A stretch of DNA of 64,000 bases from Muscardinus avellanarius (GCA_963383645.1 OY726563.1:42240331-42304330), one strand, 5' to 3'; shown: positions 21,721 to 32,344, numbered from the stretch's first letter. A program made the numbers and translations. Notes: generated by a model not told the origin, from the letters alone.

Positions 21721-22640
21721 ATACAAATTCCATCCTTGCCCCAAATCCTATAATGACCCTATCTTCTCTTTGTTTGGTGAGATGACCATTGTTTTTCTGG
21801 TGTGTGTTCTCCTCATTGCAATGGGTTAAAAGCTTGATTATGCTGGATTACAGATTTATCTATGGGCTTTATGCTGATTGGGCTAGGCTACAGATCTCAT
21901 ATTCTAGATTACTTAGCTTGTCCAAAGTAGGCATTAAATTCGTTCACTGCAGTAGACTTTGAATTAGAGTCCTTGTTTCTGTTAGATTATCTGGATTGAT
22001 GATATGGATCCCAGTCTAAATTCTTTCAGTAACTTAATTAGCTGTGTTTAAGTCAATGGCCTATTTGTCCTAAGTTTTCTCTTCTTTAAAACTGAAGGGA
22101 AGGGGGCTATTTCTTCCAACCCCAGGGAAAGTGCTTCAGAGTCAAATCCTGGTTGGAATCTATCTCTCACTAGTCCTGTAACTTGCTTTTCTGAGGCTTT
22201 GTTTTGCAATGATTAAAATGAAGACAGTATCAATCACTGCAATACAGATTTCCCAGTGTTGCTCTGAGGATCAAGTCAGCTGTTACAAACATCACTGTAT
22301 TTGACCACTATTCCTACCATTATGTGAGGTAGAAGAAGATACTTAACCTCCTTTGCCTCTGTGTTCTTATGAGTAAATATGGAAAAATAATGGTATTTAT
22401 GCATGGGGCTATTGTGAACATCAGAGATGAAAAGAGCAAGTGAAGGGCTTAGAACAATGCTTGGCATATTAGAGGCTCAAAATATGCAATCTTGTGTTAT
22501 CAGTATTCGATTTCTACTATTAACTACTCTGTGGGACAGAGGCTTAGGATAAACAGTTTCATTCTAAGGGAAAAAACAAAAAAAGTGACTGACAGGCTGG
22601 AATTCCTAAAACAGAACAGGGGCGTTGCATTTCAAATACA
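21720..22640 (+). other. Upstream flank of CLCN5: unique DNA with MIR relics
   Basis: 22,130-22,250 (CAGAGTCAAATCCTGGTTGG, CACTAGTCCTGTAACTTGC) and 22,290-22,500 (TACTTAACCTCCTTTGCCTC, AATGCTTGGCATATTAGAGG) are MIR-like. The last 900 bases before the promoter contain no SINE. Confidence 0.5.
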
Positions 22641-22685
22641 ACCGACACGCCCAGTCCTGGGTTTGGCTCCGCCCATTACTCATTA

Positions 22686-22696
22686 AATATGGCAGC
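22686..22696 (+). promoter_or_regulatory. YY1-type motif
   Basis: AATATGGCAGC fits the long YY1 consensus (AAnATGGCnGC). In many mammalian CpG-island promoters such a site lies just downstream of the transcription start, which would place initiation close to 22,670-22,690. The match is visible; the function is inferred. Confidence 0.5.
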
Positions 22697-22784
22697 GATC
22701 CGGTCGGCCTGACTGCGGTTGCGCACGTCGAAACTCCTCCCAGCAGCTTCTCCTCCTTCTCCTCCGCCCGCAGCGCTCCCCCCT

Positions 22785-22795
22785 CCGCCCCGCCC
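22785..22795 (+). promoter_or_regulatory. Overlapping GC boxes (Sp1/KLF type)
   Basis: CCGCCCCGCCC is a double reverse-orientation GC box in the core of the island. Binding by Sp1/KLF factors is inferred from the motif only. Confidence 0.5.
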
Positions 22796-22835
22796 AGCCC
22801 GACTGGGCCGAGGTGCCCGGTGAGGGCCTCCGTGG

Positions 22836-22847
22836 CGCGCACGCGCA
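22836..22847. promoter_or_regulatory. NRF-1 palindrome
   Basis: CGCGCACGCGCA matches the full NRF-1 consensus YGCGCAYGCGCR at every position. It lies inside the CpG island about 220 bases before the first-exon donor. NRF-1 sites are typical of broadly expressed promoters. Confidence 0.6.
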
Positions 22848-23063
22848 GACGCCCGCTGGGCTGAGCTGATACTCTTGAGGCGCCTGTCACATGAGCCGCG
22901 CGCCCGCTCCGCTCCCCCTCCTCCCTGGCTGGGCTGTGTGAATGAAGCTCTGCCGGCTACGTGGGGCGCTAGCTCAACTTGGTGTCCTGGAAGCCAGAGC
23001 GGATCCAGAGCGCTGGCCACCGGCGGTGGACACGGGTTCCGCAGCTTCTTACCTCGGCGACAG

Positions 23064-25116
23064 GTAAAGGCAAATGGGCTGTCTTTTCGCCAACAGGTCC
23101 TTAGCGGGCCATTGATCCCCGGCCCACCCCTGGAGAACCCCCTGAGCGCAGCGACACAGGGGAAGCACTCCCTGGCTGGCTCGGTCGCTCGGAGACGGGG
23201 GTTCCCCTTGCCCAGCCGCCGCCGCCTGGCACCCGGAGGAGGTAGACGGGCTCGTTCTAGCCAGTGCGGGGCGGCATCTTCCTGGGAGCCCAACCCTGTC
23301 CTCCGAGAAGGGTCCCTCGGCTGCCCGAGCGAAGTTTCCTCGCTGAGCGGCGCCAAGCCCGCCTGGTTTTTGAATCGGAGACGCTGGCTGCCCGCGGTCT
23401 CCTTTCCAGGACTGGGGTAGGGTGGTGTTTGCTGGGAAAGCTCGGTAGAGGCCCCGTTCTGCTCCCTCCCGCTTTGGACTTGCCGCAGGTCTGCGTGGAT
23501 ATCAGCGAAGTCGAATCCAGACTCTCGAAAAAGTAGTCTCTGCGCGTTTACTTTCGCCACTGAATGCGCTTAGCTGATTCTCCCCTGACTTTCTAGCCTT
23601 GCGCGCTCCAGCGCCTTTACCAGCAAGGGGTAGGAAAGCTTCACCTTTGCATTGATGCGCGTGTACCTTTATTAACATTTCAGAGCAAATCAGTTGCCCG
23701 GAGTTCCAAATGAAGTTGTACGTGTGCCTGTGTGTTAACGCCAGTGGAAGCTACCCGAGTAAATGAGGGGAATCCACAAGTAGGAGCATTAAAAGCCTGT
23801 AAGAATCCGCTGTACATACGGTTAATACATTTACTAGCAACTCTCCGAGTTGAGCTTCAAAGATGTTAAATTTCGCCTAGCCTCACGACGCGCGCAAAAA
23901 TCAGAGAAGGAAAAATAAAATAAAAAGCAAACCAAAACAAATTGTGCCAGATTCAGATCAGTCTTCGGAGAGTGAATTCATTCTTAAGCTTCCAGTTTTC
24001 TTGGACTTTGTAAACCTTTCCTTATCCAAACCACTGTCTTTTCTCTATTGGTGTTTTAAAGAATGCTGTACACATTTTGTCTTTTTTGTCCTTTAAAGAA
24101 AGAAAAAGGCACTAAGGAGGGCCAACACGATTTTCAAGTTAGTTTTAGCCGTCAGTGTTTACATTTTAGTTTTTTTTTGTGTGTGTGTTTGGTTTTTTTT
24201 TTTTTTTTTTAGTTTTGAGGTGGTGTTGGTTTCATAAAAGCTGTGAAAACAGCAGTCTACCTCCTTGGTCAGTCGGTCAAAAAGGTGAAGACCTTTTCTG
24301 AGAAAAAGCACTTAAATTGAGTGTTTAATATATTAATATATTAAGCTTCCAAATTAAACTACATACAGTGTCAGACCTTCCATTTTTCTCTCTCATTCCT
24401 AGGTCTTTTTTATATCCTTGCAAATAGCATTGTGCTAAGACTAAATTTGAAGTTTTAACAATAGGACATAGCTGAATTAATTTGATTGTATTTAAACTGG
24501 TATTTTTATTTTTCCTTTGTTTATTTTCTCCCCCGATTATAAAAGCAACATGTGCTCACTATAGGAAATTTGCAAAGTGGAGGAAAGTATAGGTGGACAG
24601 GAAGAATCACCACCGAAAGGGATATCATCATTTCTTCATTTTTTTATTATGCTGCTTCTTTCCTTTCTTTTTTCCCCTACACAAGGTATATTTGAAAACT
24701 TTAGGCATGCAGAAAATTAATTTTCTTCTCTACTCATTTCTGGGTGAAAGTTGGGTATGTGAGGGATTGAGGAGGGGATTGGATATTAATGCTGCGTTTC
24801 ATTCCCCAAAGCCTGAGACTTCGAGATAGGAAAGATACAGCAGTTATCTCATCCAACCACTCATCCTTTCAGATTCTGAACTGCATTTACTGAAGCTTCA
24901 GTGATTCGTGCAGAATCCTACAGGACTGAGTGGCAAAAGTGACCGACTCCAGATCTCTGGTTCTTTCTTCAGTGATTCATAGCTGCTTGGAGGAAATGTG
25001 ATGCCGCTGCTTGTGTCTGTCTATCTTTGAAGGAGAGGTTCTGAGAAGACAATTTTCAAGCATTTGAAGTTTTTTTTTCTTTTATGTGTTTATTTATTTA
25101 TTGTTTGCATTTTCAG
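23064..25116 (+). other. CLCN5: CLCN5 intron 1
   Basis: Starts GTAAAGG and ends with a pyrimidine-rich TTGTTTGCATTTTCAG acceptor. After the CpG island fades near 23,600 the sequence is AT-rich and free of SINEs, with two T-rich runs near 24,170-24,210. This lack of SINEs next to a promoter stands out against the rest of the window. No other gene is seen in it. Confidence 0.7.
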
Positions 25117-25272
25117 GTTTGAGACTTTAGCATCTTGCAGAAAGCAGGACCACACAGCTACCTTTCCAGCTACACCCCATTCAAGTCTCCCTATAAAACT
25201 GGGGGGGCTCTGGGAAACTGAGCCTGTGACCCCAGCGTGGTGAAGATAGGATCAAGATGGCCATGTGGCAGG
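25117..25272 (+). other. CLCN5: CLCN5 exon 2 (156 bp, contains start codon)
   Basis: Bounded by a TTTCAG acceptor (AG at 25,115-25,116) and a GTAAGA donor at 25,273. The first 140 bases are 5' UTR. An in-frame TGA at 25,227-25,229 lies ten codons before the ATG, so translation cannot start further upstream in this frame. The exon is free of repeats. Confidence 0.8.
25257..25272 (+). CDS. CLCN5: ClC-5 chloride/proton exchanger, long isoform, first 5 1/3 codons (partial)
   Basis: ClC-5 is a late-branch CLC protein that exchanges two chloride ions for one proton in endosomal membranes, mainly of kidney proximal tubule cells; loss causes Dent disease in humans. Seen here: ATG GCC ATG TGG CAG G, then the donor GTAAGA, giving M-A-M-W-Q and the first base of a Gly codon. 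Known: the long ClC-5 isoform starts MAMWQGAMDNRGF, about 70 residues longer than the 746-residue form, so sequence and splice phase (one base carried over) both fit. The ATG has A at -3 and G at +4, and an in-frame stop lies upstream. The next coding exon (starting in the Gly codon before AMDNRGF) is not in the window. With only 16 coding bases the identification rests on this exact peptide, the phase and the CpG promoter; I consider it likely, not proven. Confidence 0.8.
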
Positions 25273-25804
25273 GTAAGAAATGAGCACTTATTTCTCTAAC
25301 TGGTTTTTCTTCCTGCTATATACTCCACCCCCAGATAACTCCCCCCCAATCCAGTGGCTGCTAGCCAGCTGTTTCTTTAATTTAACCCTTTGTCTTTGCA
25401 GGGACAATGCACAGTAGTTTAAAAGAAGCTGCTGCTAGCTAGAAGTTCAAATTATTTTCAAGCAGTGTTGTGGGGGAATTAGGAAAATGTCATGCCAGAA
25501 GTATTTTAAAGAATTCTCTTCATTTGAATGTGTGCTTATGGGGGTTATATGTGCATAAATGAGGATAGTTTTTTTCTGTTTGTGTTTTTTATTTGTTTCC
25601 AGCAAATTTATGTCATGAGATCCTTAAAGGTGGGAGAAACAGATGTTGGCACTTCTCTGGCTTCCTCTTCCCAATAAAGACTTTTCTTGGGATTTAGACA
25701 GCCTGAAAAAGCATATTTAATGTTAACATGTTTATATTTGGTAATAGAAGAAAACCAATGCAATTTAACAATACAAATTGCCTAAGAGCCAAGCTCAACA
25801 GTAT

Positions 25805-26117
25805 CTTAGCTGATAGATTCCATCTCCAATGAACCTGCAGATTTCTACCACATACAAAGTTTTTTTTTTAATTTTCAATGGGGTGTGGCTGATAGATTCC
25901 ATCTCTGATGAACCTGCAGATTTCTACCACACACAAAGGTATTTTTTCTTTTTTATGGGGTTGTGGCTGATAGATTCTATCTCTGATGAACCTGCAGATT
26001 TCTACCACATACAAAGTTTTTTTTTTTAATTTTCAATGGGGTGTGGCTGATAGATTCCATCTCTGATGAACCTGCAGATTTCTACCACACACAAAGTTAT
26101 TTTTTTATTTTTAATGT
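25805..26117 (+). repeat. 79-bp tandem repeat, four units
   Basis: CTGATAGATTC starts at 25,810, 25,889, 25,967 and 26,047 (periods 79, 78, 80). Units 1 and 3 share ACATACAAAG and TTTTCAATGGGG. Units 2 and 4 share ACACACAAAG and TTTTTATT-type linkers. The array is therefore a duplicated dimer of about 158 bases. It lies 530 bases after the CLCN5 start-codon exon. Confidence 0.95.
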
Positions 26118-26215
26118 AGTTGAGGATTTCGTTCTTGGGAAGAATATTGAAACCTTCGGGGATGTGCGATATTTATGTTTATCACAAAGGAGTGTGGGTT
26201 TAAGAAACAATAGAT

Positions 26216-26410
26216 GAGCTGGGCATGGTGGTGCATGCCTGTAATCCCAGTACTTGGGAGACTGGGACAGGAGGATTGCAGGTTCAAGGATAGCCTCAGC
26301 AGGTAGTGAAAATTTTATCAACCTAGTGAGACCGTGTTTCCAAATAAGAAATAAAATTGGGCTGGGGGTGTAGCTGGAAGATAGAATGCCTCTGGGATCA
26401 ATCCCCAGTA
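26216..26410 (+). mobile_element. Dimeric SINE
   Basis: AGCTGGGCATGGTGGTGCAT to GGGATCAATCCCCAGTAAC. Confidence 0.9.
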
Positions 26411-26506
26411 ACACACATACACACAAAAGAAAAGAAACAATAGACAATAGCAAATTGATCTGTCACCAACAAAAAGTTAAAGGCTACATACATGAAGTAG
26501 AGTGAA

Positions 26507-26511
<5 letters not shown>

Positions 26512-26554
<43 letters not shown>
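26512..26554. repeat. (AT)n microsatellite
   Basis: About 21 AT units, self-complementary. Confidence 0.97.
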
Positions 26555-26556
<2 letters not shown>

Positions 26557-26608
26557 AACAGTTAAGTTTCTAGGTGGTTTAATATATCTTTTTAGAATGT
26601 TTCACTAT

Positions 26609-27048
26609 AGCTGAGTGTGGTAGTACACACCTGTAATACCATTACTTGGGAGCCTGAGACAGGAGGATTGCAGATTTGAGACCAGCCTTAGTAATTTAGT
26701 GAGACTCTCAGCAACTCAGCGTGACTCTGTTTTTAAAAGAAATAAAAATTAGCCGGGCATGGTGGCGCACCCTTATAATCCCAGCATATGGGAAGCTGAG
26801 ACTGGAGGATCGCGGTTTGCGGACAGCCTCAGCTACTTAGTGAGGCCCTCTGCAACTCAGTGAGACCCAGTTTCAAAATAAAGAATAAAAATAGGGCAGG
26901 GGTGTACCTTGGGGGTTGAATGCTCCTGGGTTCTATCCCCAGACCTGCAAAACTAACTAAATAAATAAAAATTTAAAAAGGGCTAGGGGTATAGCTCAGA
27001 AGTAGAATGCTCCTGGGTTCAATCCCAGTACCACACACACACACACAC
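26609..27048 (+). mobile_element. SINE split by a second SINE in its linker
   Basis: Outer head 26,609-26,748, inner copy 26,749-26,950 (AGCCGGGCATGGTGGCGCAC), outer tail 26,980-27,033 and a short (CA)n. Confidence 0.85.
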
Positions 27049-27059
27049 AAAAAAAAAAA

Positions 27060-27985
27060 ATGGTTCACCGGGTTAGTTATGGTTTAAAACATGTAGGCAC
27101 ACAGATGTTACAAGCACTTTGTTGTACAGGGAATTGCAACTTGAAGACATTTGTCAAAATGGGGTTTGGCCTTCAAATCAGCATTGACTCGCATAATGGG
27201 CATTTACCAAGAGGAGTTTAGATATTCTCTCCTCAATCCTGAAACATTCTTTCATTTAACAAACAGATTGCAGAGATGATCAACACACAGAACCTTCGAG
27301 GGTTCTGGTGGTCTGGGCAAGACAGACATGCCAGTAAATAATTGTGTTGTGTTGAATAAGTGTTACAACAGGTTTGAAGAGCAAAATATGATGGGAAATA
27401 AGAGAAATGCATAGTGAACTTTGAGTTTTGGGCTGGTTTTGCTGAAAAAAAAAAGTAGGAGTTAGCTGAAGAGGCACAAGAGAGCATTGCATTCTGGGCA
27501 GACAGAGCAGCACTGCCTGAGAACTTCCAACTTGCTTTGTTTGCCTAGTGTAAGATGTATTAAAATGGCACCGCCTCAGAATGAAGCATGGAAGGTAGTC
27601 AGAAGCTAGAAAATAAAAGAACCTTGTATGTTCTAGGAAGGATTTTACATTTTATCCTTAAGACAAAGATTCAAAACAGGGAAGCAACATAAGCAGATTT
27701 TGTTTTAGAAAGATTACTTTGGCAGTGGTGCTGAGATGAGTGGGGAGCTAGAGACAATGAAAGCGTGGATTCATCCAGGAAGTTTCTGGAAGAGTAGTTG
27801 AAGGAAGAGATGGCAAGGGTATGAGCAGAAGCAGGGCAGTGAGGTTCGAGTGAGTGGGATGGGTTCTAGAGTGTTCTGCTACTGTCTGTGTGATAAGAAT
27901 TGACCCCAGTTTGACTCTTGGTGGTGCCATTCACTGAGATGGGAAATATGAGAGGTGCATAGTAAAGGTGGAAGCTAGTGTCCTG
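27060..27985. other. Repeat-free intronic stretch
   Basis: About 0.9 kb with no SINE or L1. Short frames only; no gene or RNA recognised. Confidence 0.5.
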
Positions 27986-27993
27986 TAATTTTC

Positions 27994-28001
<8 letters not shown>

Positions 28002-28051
<50 letters not shown>

Positions 28052-28437
28052 GGGAATTGAACACTGGGGTGTTCTACCTCTGAGCTACACCCCCAGCCCT
28101 TTTTATTTTACTTATTTATTTTGATACTGAGGATTGAACCCAGGAGCATTCTACCTCTGAGCTACACCACCAGAAGATTTTATTTTTATTTGGAAACAGG
28201 GTCTCCCTAAATTGTGGAGGGCCTCACTAAGTTTCTGAGGCTGGCCTTCAGCCTGTGATCCTCCTTTCTCGGCCTCACCAGTACTGGGATTACAGGCATG
28301 CACCACTGTACCCAGCTTTTTAAAAAAAATTTCAAACAGGGTCTCACTAAGTTGCTGAGGGCTTCACTAAGTTACTGAGCTTGGGCTCAAACTTGCAGTC
28401 CTCTCATCTCAGCCTCTTAAGTTCTGAGATTTCTGAG
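28002..28437 (-). mobile_element. (TG)n and a SINE split by another SINE
   Basis: (TG)n 28,002-28,047; outer tail 28,047-28,106; inner copy 28,118-28,317; outer head resumes at 28,331-28,437 but lacks its first bases. Confidence 0.8.
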
Positions 28438-28683
28438 CTTTGTTTTGACTTGCTTGGGTTGTGGTACTTTTGGGCTGTCAGGTCGATGTTTCCAAGGCAG
28501 TTTTGAAAGTACAGAACTGGTTTGTGCAGGTGGATACCTAAACTTTCAATCCTAATGATGCATAAAGGGCTATGTCTTTTTTTCCCTCTGCAGCTAACGG
28601 GCATGTCTTTAGTTGTTAATGATTTATTTTATAATAAAATACTATAATGTTTAACAAGTCTTAATAAAAATAGCATATTTTCT

Positions 28684-28928
28684 TCAATACTGGGGACCAA
28701 ACCCAGGGATTCTCCACCACTGAGTTATAACCCCAGCTCTCCCCCCCTTTTATTTTGGTGGTAGGGATTGAACCTAGGGACATTCTACCTCCAAGCTATA
28801 CCCCTAGCCCTGTTTATTTTAATTTCAAAACAGAAGCTCACTAAGTTGCTTATGGTCTTGCTAAGTTGCCAAGGCTGGCCTTAAACTTGCCAAGTACTGG
28901 GATTACAGGTGTGAGCCACCATGCACAG
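28684..28928 (-). mobile_element. ID-like piece and dimeric SINE
   Basis: 28,684-28,740 (ACTGGGGACCAAACCCAGGG) and 28,756-28,928 (GTAGGGATTGAACCTAGGG to GTGTGAGCCACCATGCAC). Confidence 0.8.
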
Positions 28929-29139
28929 AAAAAAGTACCATATTTTCTTAGTAAATAATGTATCTTCAAGTCCACACCTTGAAATAGGCTTGGCTACAAA
29001 TTACATTGATGTGAAACCTCATTTTTAGTTAAGGGGAACATTCCGCATAAGTAAGCTCTTTGGATCACTGCAGCTGATCTCTTGTTTTGGGGACTACCGA
29101 AAGTGGCAAACATAGTACAATGATAGTTTGGGAGACAGC

Positions 29140-29360
29140 ATTGTATAATAGTTAACAGTGTGGATCTGGATTTAACTTGATTGGTTCTGCCACTTGTGAC
29201 AAGGGAACAAGTTACTTACCTACTCGTTTTCATTTTCCTCCTTTGCAAAATGCGGATGAAAATAGAACTCACTTTACCGGGTTGTTGTAAAGATGAATTA
29301 AGTTAATATATGCAAAGCACTTTGAATATAGTGTCAGAGAAATGTGAGCCTTTTTTATAA
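29140..29360 (+). mobile_element. MIR relic
   Basis: TTAACAGTGTGGATCTGG, CTGCCACTTGTGACAAGG, AACAAGTTACTTACCTACTC, AAAATGCGGATGAAAATAG, GGGTTGTTGTAAAGATGAAT: nearly complete MIR core in order. Confidence 0.8.
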
Positions 29361-29425
29361 TCACAAGATGCTTAGATATTGTTTAGTATATAAAAGTGTT
29401 TGGTAAAATGCTCCAACAGCTATTA

Positions 29426-29462
29426 CTACTACTATTACTACTCTTACTACTACTATTACTAT
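29426..29462. repeat. (TAC/TAT)n imperfect repeat
   Basis: ATTACTACTACTATTACTAC pattern, about 12 triplets. Confidence 0.8.
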
Positions 29463-29579
29463 TGTTTTGTGTCATCCTGGTTGGGGCTCAGATCCTGTTC
29501 TGTGGAGGTCATTTTGGTCATCCTTGAAGCACAGCCTTGTGGTAGTCTGTGTCTTCAAGTAGAGGTTTAGATCTGAAGA

Positions 29580-29720
29580 GATTCTCATAATCATTTAGCT
29601 CAACCTAGAGGTCAAGCAAGATGCCCAAGGTCATATAGGTAGTAGTTGATTTTAGTGACAGGACCAAGACCTAGGTCTCCCGATTCCCTATTCCAATGTT
29701 CTTTCCATAGGCACATGGAA
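29580..29720 (-). mobile_element. MIR-type relic (probable)
   Basis: CCAAGGTCATATAGGTAGTA and CCTAGGTCTCCCGATTCCC. Confidence 0.5.
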
Positions 29721-29864
29721 GAGGGAATGTGTGGGTCTATCTTCAGCTCAAGGAAGTTTCTGAGTCAATCTCTGGAGAAATTATTTGAGAAATTGAGAGC
29801 CAGGACAACTCAAATATCCTTGTTTTCTTAGGTCATTGCTATCTAGTTCTTCCATGGACAATTT

Positions 29865-30043
29865 TTTTTTTGGGTGGTACTGGGGTTCTTGGAAGCCCTT
29901 CTGCTTCTGGGCTACACTCCCAGACCTATTTTATTTTTGGAAACAGGGTCTCTTAAGCCAGCGCGGCTGGCTTCAAACCTGCGTGATCCTCCTGTCTCCA
30001 CCTCCCAAGCGCAGGGATTACAAACTTGCACCACCACACCTGG
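29865..30043 (-). mobile_element. Young 'CTTAAGCCAGC' SINE with 17-bp duplication
   Basis: Flanked exactly by TCTTCCATGGACAATTT at 29,848-29,864 and 30,046-30,062. Confidence 0.95.
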
Positions 30044-30107
30044 CCTCTTCCATGGACAATTTGATCAGAATTCTTACACCTATTAAACATGGCCAGAAGT
30101 ATTGTTT

Positions 30108-30218
30108 TTTTATATTTTTTTTATTTGGAAACAGGGTTGGTCTCGTAAACCAGCGTTATCCTCCTGTCTCTGCCTCCCAAGCTCGGGGATTACAAGCGTG
30201 GGTCACCATGCCCGGCCT
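30108..30218 (-). mobile_element. SINE head only, no ID-like tail
   Basis: T/A-rich end directly followed by TATTTGGAAACAGGG and the 7SL-like half to CACCATGCCCGGCC. It is flanked by AGAAGTATTGTTTT at about 30,095 and 30,219, so it inserted without the tail half. Confidence 0.85.
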
Positions 30219-30354
30219 AGAAGTATTGTTTTGATTTCACTTGGAGCCCCCCAATACATTTTTCTGGCCACTTTAAACAGAGTATACAAGGCATACTTTT
30301 ACAATTTTAGGAAATTAAGGTCAGTATTAATAACTTTATTTTCCTGTATGGGAA

Positions 30355-30530
30355 ATTTAAACCAAGGGCCTTGCACAAGCTAGGTAAACACTTGACCACT
30401 GAGCTACAGACACAGCATGTTTATTTTATTTTGCAACAGGGCCTCACTCAGTTTCTCAGGCTGACTTCAAAAATGTGATCCTCCTGCCTCAGCCTCCTGA
30501 GTAGCTGGGATTACAGGTGTACACATTGTT
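30355..30530 (-). mobile_element. Older dimeric SINE variant
   Basis: AAGGGCCTTGCACAAGCTAG, CACTTGACCACTGAGCTAC (ID-type tail with the intact anticodon-side part) and GAGTAGCTGGGATTACAGG. Confidence 0.75.
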
Positions 30531-30956
30531 CCTGACGTAACACTAGCTTTTTTGTATAATGGTCAGGAAAATGTTGAAGAGAAGACTAGGTACTTTAAGG
30601 TTAGAAACTTGTGTTCTCTCTCATCAGCTATTTGGTTTTTCAATTAACAATTATAAAACTCGAGTTCTATGCTGGGCACTCTTCTGTAGCTCTAGAGATG
30701 CAGGGAAAAGAGACATGTTCTCTATTCTCCTGGAACTTACCGAGTAGGATAAGGGTAGCATTTCAAACTAATAAAATTATTTAACATATGTGTTGAAGTA
30801 ATTTGAGGAAATGTTGACATAAATTTAGAAGAATTGAAATAATGTTTCTTAATAAAGGAGAAAGGGCAACATAATTTCTTGTAGTGTTGTAAAAAGTATT
30901 CCTCCTCAGGTTCCATCCCCTCAAACTTTGATACATTCAGCCTTAAGACTTAAACA

Positions 30957-31237
30957 TTTTTTGGTGGTACTGGGGATTGAACCTGGGGTACTCTATAACT
31001 GAACTATACCCTAGCCCTTTTCACAAAAATTTATTTATCGTGGTGCTGGAGATGAAAATAAGGATCTTTCTACCTTTGAGATATATCCCAACCATATTTT
31101 AACTTTTATTTTGAAACAGGTTCTCCCTAAGTTACAGAGGGCCTCACTCAGTTGCTGAGGCTGGCCTTGAACCTATGATCCTCCTGTCTCAGCCTTCCAA
31201 GTACTAAGATTACAGGCATACATTACCATACCTAGCT
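30957..31237 (-). mobile_element. ID-like tail and dimeric SINE
   Basis: 30,957-31,020 (GGTACTGGGGATTGAACC) and 31,033-31,237 (GTGGTGCTGGAGATGAAAAT to CATTACCATACCTAGC). Confidence 0.8.
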
Positions 31238-31332
31238 AAGATCTGAACACTTAAAGAAGCGCTGTGAGCAATTCTGATGTAAACTTGTTTGGAAACTGCT
31301 TTATTAAATTATTAAAAGTTTAAAAAGAGAGA

Positions 31333-31532
31333 AGGCTGGGTATGATGGTACATACCTATAATTCCAGTACTTCGGAGGCTAAGTTAAAAGGATCTCAGGT
31401 TCAAGGTCAGTCTCAGCAATTTAGGGAGGCTCTCAGCAACCTAGCAAGACCCTTTTTCCAAACAAAAAGTTAAACGGGCTTGGGATGGAGCTTGGAGGTA
31501 GAATCCCCCTGAGTTTAATCTCAGTACCACAA
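31333..31532 (+). mobile_element. Dimeric SINE with (AATG)n/(AAAT)n end
   Basis: GGCTGGGTATGATGGTACAT to GAGTTTAATCTCAGTACCAC. Confidence 0.85.
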
Positions 31533-31579
31533 AAATGAATGAATGAATGAATAAATAAATAAAAGAGAAATGATAGCAG

Positions 31580-32340
31580 AATTCAATATATAGAGGAGAG
31601 AATATAATCTTGGGGCAGGGAGAATATTTGTATTCATAATATTGAAGGTAGAAAAATAAAGGAAAAGATTAATAACATCAATTATATGAAAATTAAAAAC
31701 TTCTGCACAAACCATAAATAAAGTTAATGAGAAAACTAGGAACAATTGCAACAAGATTCATTACCCTTAACACATAAAGATGTAGAGAGCAATAAGGAAA
31801 ACACAAGTATTTTACTAGATAAATGTGCTACAGATGGGGAAAATGTGCCAAGGAAAATACATAAAAGAAGAAATCCAAATGGTCAGTAGACATGAATAAA
31901 TGTACAATCTCAGTAGTAGTCAATGGAAGAGGAATTAGAATGGCATGCCATTTTCTCCAGTATAATTTGCAAAGATTAAAAAGGAATGCCAGAACTTAGT
32001 CTTGGCAAGAATACGAGGAAGCAGCTGTTCTCGAACGCTTTGTGGGTGGGAATGTCAATTTGGTAATATTTATCAAAAGCTTAAAAATGTGTTTACCTTT
32101 TGACTTAGCAATCCATTTTCTTGGAATTTATTCTAAGGAAATAATTAAGGATGTGCTCAAGGATCTCTCCATAAGGATATAAATTGCAGCATTTTCTATA
32201 ATGGAGAAAAATTAGTGACACATTTTGTTGCAGCTATAAAATAGGATACTGTAGTTACTAAAAGTGATAATGGAGACTTCTATGTATTAACAAAGCAATA
32301 AGTCATGATATAATGTTAAATGGGGAGAGCAGATTTCAAA
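31580..32340 (+). mobile_element. Ancient L1 (L1M/L1ME) 3' region
   Basis: AAATCCAAATGGTCAGTAGACATG, CAATTTGGTAATATTTATC, TTTTGACTTAGCAATCC, GGAATTTATTCTAAGGAAAT, GCAGCATTTTCTATAATGG follow the L1 ORF2 end in order (long phrases read in part). Confidence 0.7.
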
Positions 32341-32344
32341 TGAT

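Larger units (their letters stand above)
22690..23063 (+). other. CLCN5: CLCN5 first exon, 5' UTR (start approximate)
   Basis: The 3' edge is well supported: CGACAG followed by GTAAAGG at 23,064 is a good donor. A matching acceptor and an exon with the CLCN5 start codon follow 2.05 kb downstream. The 5' edge is only an estimate from the promoter motifs. No conserved long open frame starts here, so the exon is read as non-coding leader. CLCN5 is known to use several alternative 5' UTR exons in other mammals; others may exist that I cannot see. Confidence 0.65.
22640..23600 (+). promoter_or_regulatory. CLCN5: CpG island promoter of CLCN5 (long-isoform transcript)
   Basis: This is the only unmethylated-looking CpG-rich block upstream of 54 kb. 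It contrasts sharply with the AT-rich, SINE-rich DNA on both sides and has no interspersed repeat inside it. GC boxes, an NRF-1 palindrome and a YY1-like site lie in its first 220 bases. It overlaps a first exon ending in a consensus donor at 23,063. CpG-island promoters of this kind drive broad transcription. The exact start site cannot be read from sequence. Long open frames on both strands here (up to 294 codons on the - strand) are explained by low stop-codon frequency in GC-rich DNA. Confidence 0.85.

Noticed and set aside
22676..23560. 294-codon open frame on the - strand across the CpG island, and long + strand frames there
   Set aside because: GC-rich DNA has few stop codons. The frames lack recognisable domains, cross the exon/intron boundary, and are low-complexity Arg/Gly/Pro/Ser-rich.
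25829..26029. 66-codon frame with an internal peptide repeat
   Set aside because: It follows the 79-bp tandem repeat; no start context or homology.
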